A stretch of 64,000 nucleotides of DNA from Lacinutrix sp. Hel_I_90. GTDB lineage: Bacteria > Bacteroidota > Bacteroidia > Flavobacteriales > Flavobacteriaceae. Position numbers and translations under genes: made by a program. Every line of letters begins with the position of its first letter. Positions within the stretch are counted from its first letter, which is position 1. The DNA is taken from assembly GCF_000934685.1 (NCBI RefSeq), contig NZ_JYNQ01000001.1, positions 3,137,501-3,201,500 on the forward strand, in the 5' to 3' direction. The notes below the pieces were generated by a model. It searched no databases and was not told where the DNA came from. It saw only the letters and a program-made list of their open reading frames with translations. Shown in pieces: positions 63,874 to 64,000 of this stretch.

Positions 63874-64000
63874 CGCATGTCCTTTTTCGCTGTTATGTAG
63901 TGTAATTACCATTATGTCTAATGACAGCTCTTCCTTTTAATAGAGCAAGAAGCCTTCGCGAAGTTGGTGTTTTTGTGTTTATGATAGTAATTGTAACCTT
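63874..64000. other. Terminal 127 bases without a recognised gene
   Basis: The stretch after the hybrid kinase shows no T-run hairpin and no credible coding frame before the window edge. A gene may begin beyond it. Confidence 0.4.

Noticed and set aside
1-64000. CRISPR array, prophage genes or rRNA operon
   Set aside because: I saw no regularly spaced repeats, phage structural genes, or rRNA-like sequence on either strand; a search tool could still find weak ones.

Overview
The window is a gene-dense, AT-rich stretch of a Bacteroidota chromosome, almost certainly a marine-type member of the Flavobacteriaceae. Evidence: the type IX secretion and gliding genes porU, porV and gldJ; a single-lipoprotein style of secreted proteins; the Bacteroidota promoter -7 element TAnnTTTG in front of many genes; few GGAGG-type ribosome binding sites; and a gene order (acyl-CoA dehydrogenase, anmK, Glu dehydrogenase, nhaD, exbB, exbD, tonB, folC) that I know from this family. 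Nearly all of it is core genome. The only mobile DNA I can demonstrate is one insertion sequence at 12208-13621. I saw no CRISPR array, prophage, rRNA or plasmid functions. Layout. 1-3264: the tail of a DNA helicase with HRDC and HTH domains, then an OmpA-type envelope protein. 3594-11981: acyl-CoA dehydrogenase, murein recycling kinase anmK, an amino acid dehydrogenase, the Na+/H+ antiporter nhaD and an exbB-exbD-tonB-folC run. 12046-13629: tRNA-Val(UAC), its terminator, and an ISL3-like (ISAon1-type) element with a perfect 8-bp target duplication. 13756-24591: AsmA-like protein, alpha/beta hydrolase lipoprotein, murF, then divergent gldJ and porU-porV. 24684-31287: cytidine deaminase, pyruvate dehydrogenase E1-alpha and a double-lipoyl E2, an M28 peptidase, an SDR, a bestrophin channel. 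31480-39912: redoxin, CtlX guanidino hydrolase, a TPR histidine kinase overlapping ctlX tail to tail, argS, a Cys-rich GMC oxidoreductase, a fasciclin lipoprotein. 40157-46926: SprT-like protein, mannose-1-phosphate guanylyltransferase, DUF389 protein, MlaFE-type lipid ABC transporter, PafA-type phosphatase. 46963-53734: rsfS-ftsH and LUD-cdsA-psd-acyl-CoA-binding protein on the minus strand, then birA, an SRPBCC protein and pyrE. 53861-63873: NUDIX hydrolase, the RimK-like/GCS2/N-formylglutamate-amidohydrolase amidoligase operon, an M14 carboxypeptidase, a SulP transporter and a hybrid TPR histidine kinase. How the genes work together. ExbB-ExbD-TonB energise outer-membrane import. GldJ belongs to gliding motility, and PorU and PorV belong to the linked type IX secretion and surface attachment. 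CdsA and Psd serve phosphatidylethanolamine synthesis, MlaFE serves lipid trafficking, and FtsH and RsfS serve protein quality control and ribosome silencing. The best candidate for a poorly understood system is the tightly coupled three-gene amidoligase operon at 54531-57901. It should make, and perhaps trim, an unidentified gamma-glutamyl or peptide-like product, with an M14 zinc carboxypeptidase directly upstream on the same strand. Further points of interest are the split transposase that needs a +1 frame change, two genes (pyrE and the sprT-like gene) whose start codon lies 5 nt after a perfect -7 box and may be leaderless, and repeated four-base stop-codon overlaps between convergent genes.
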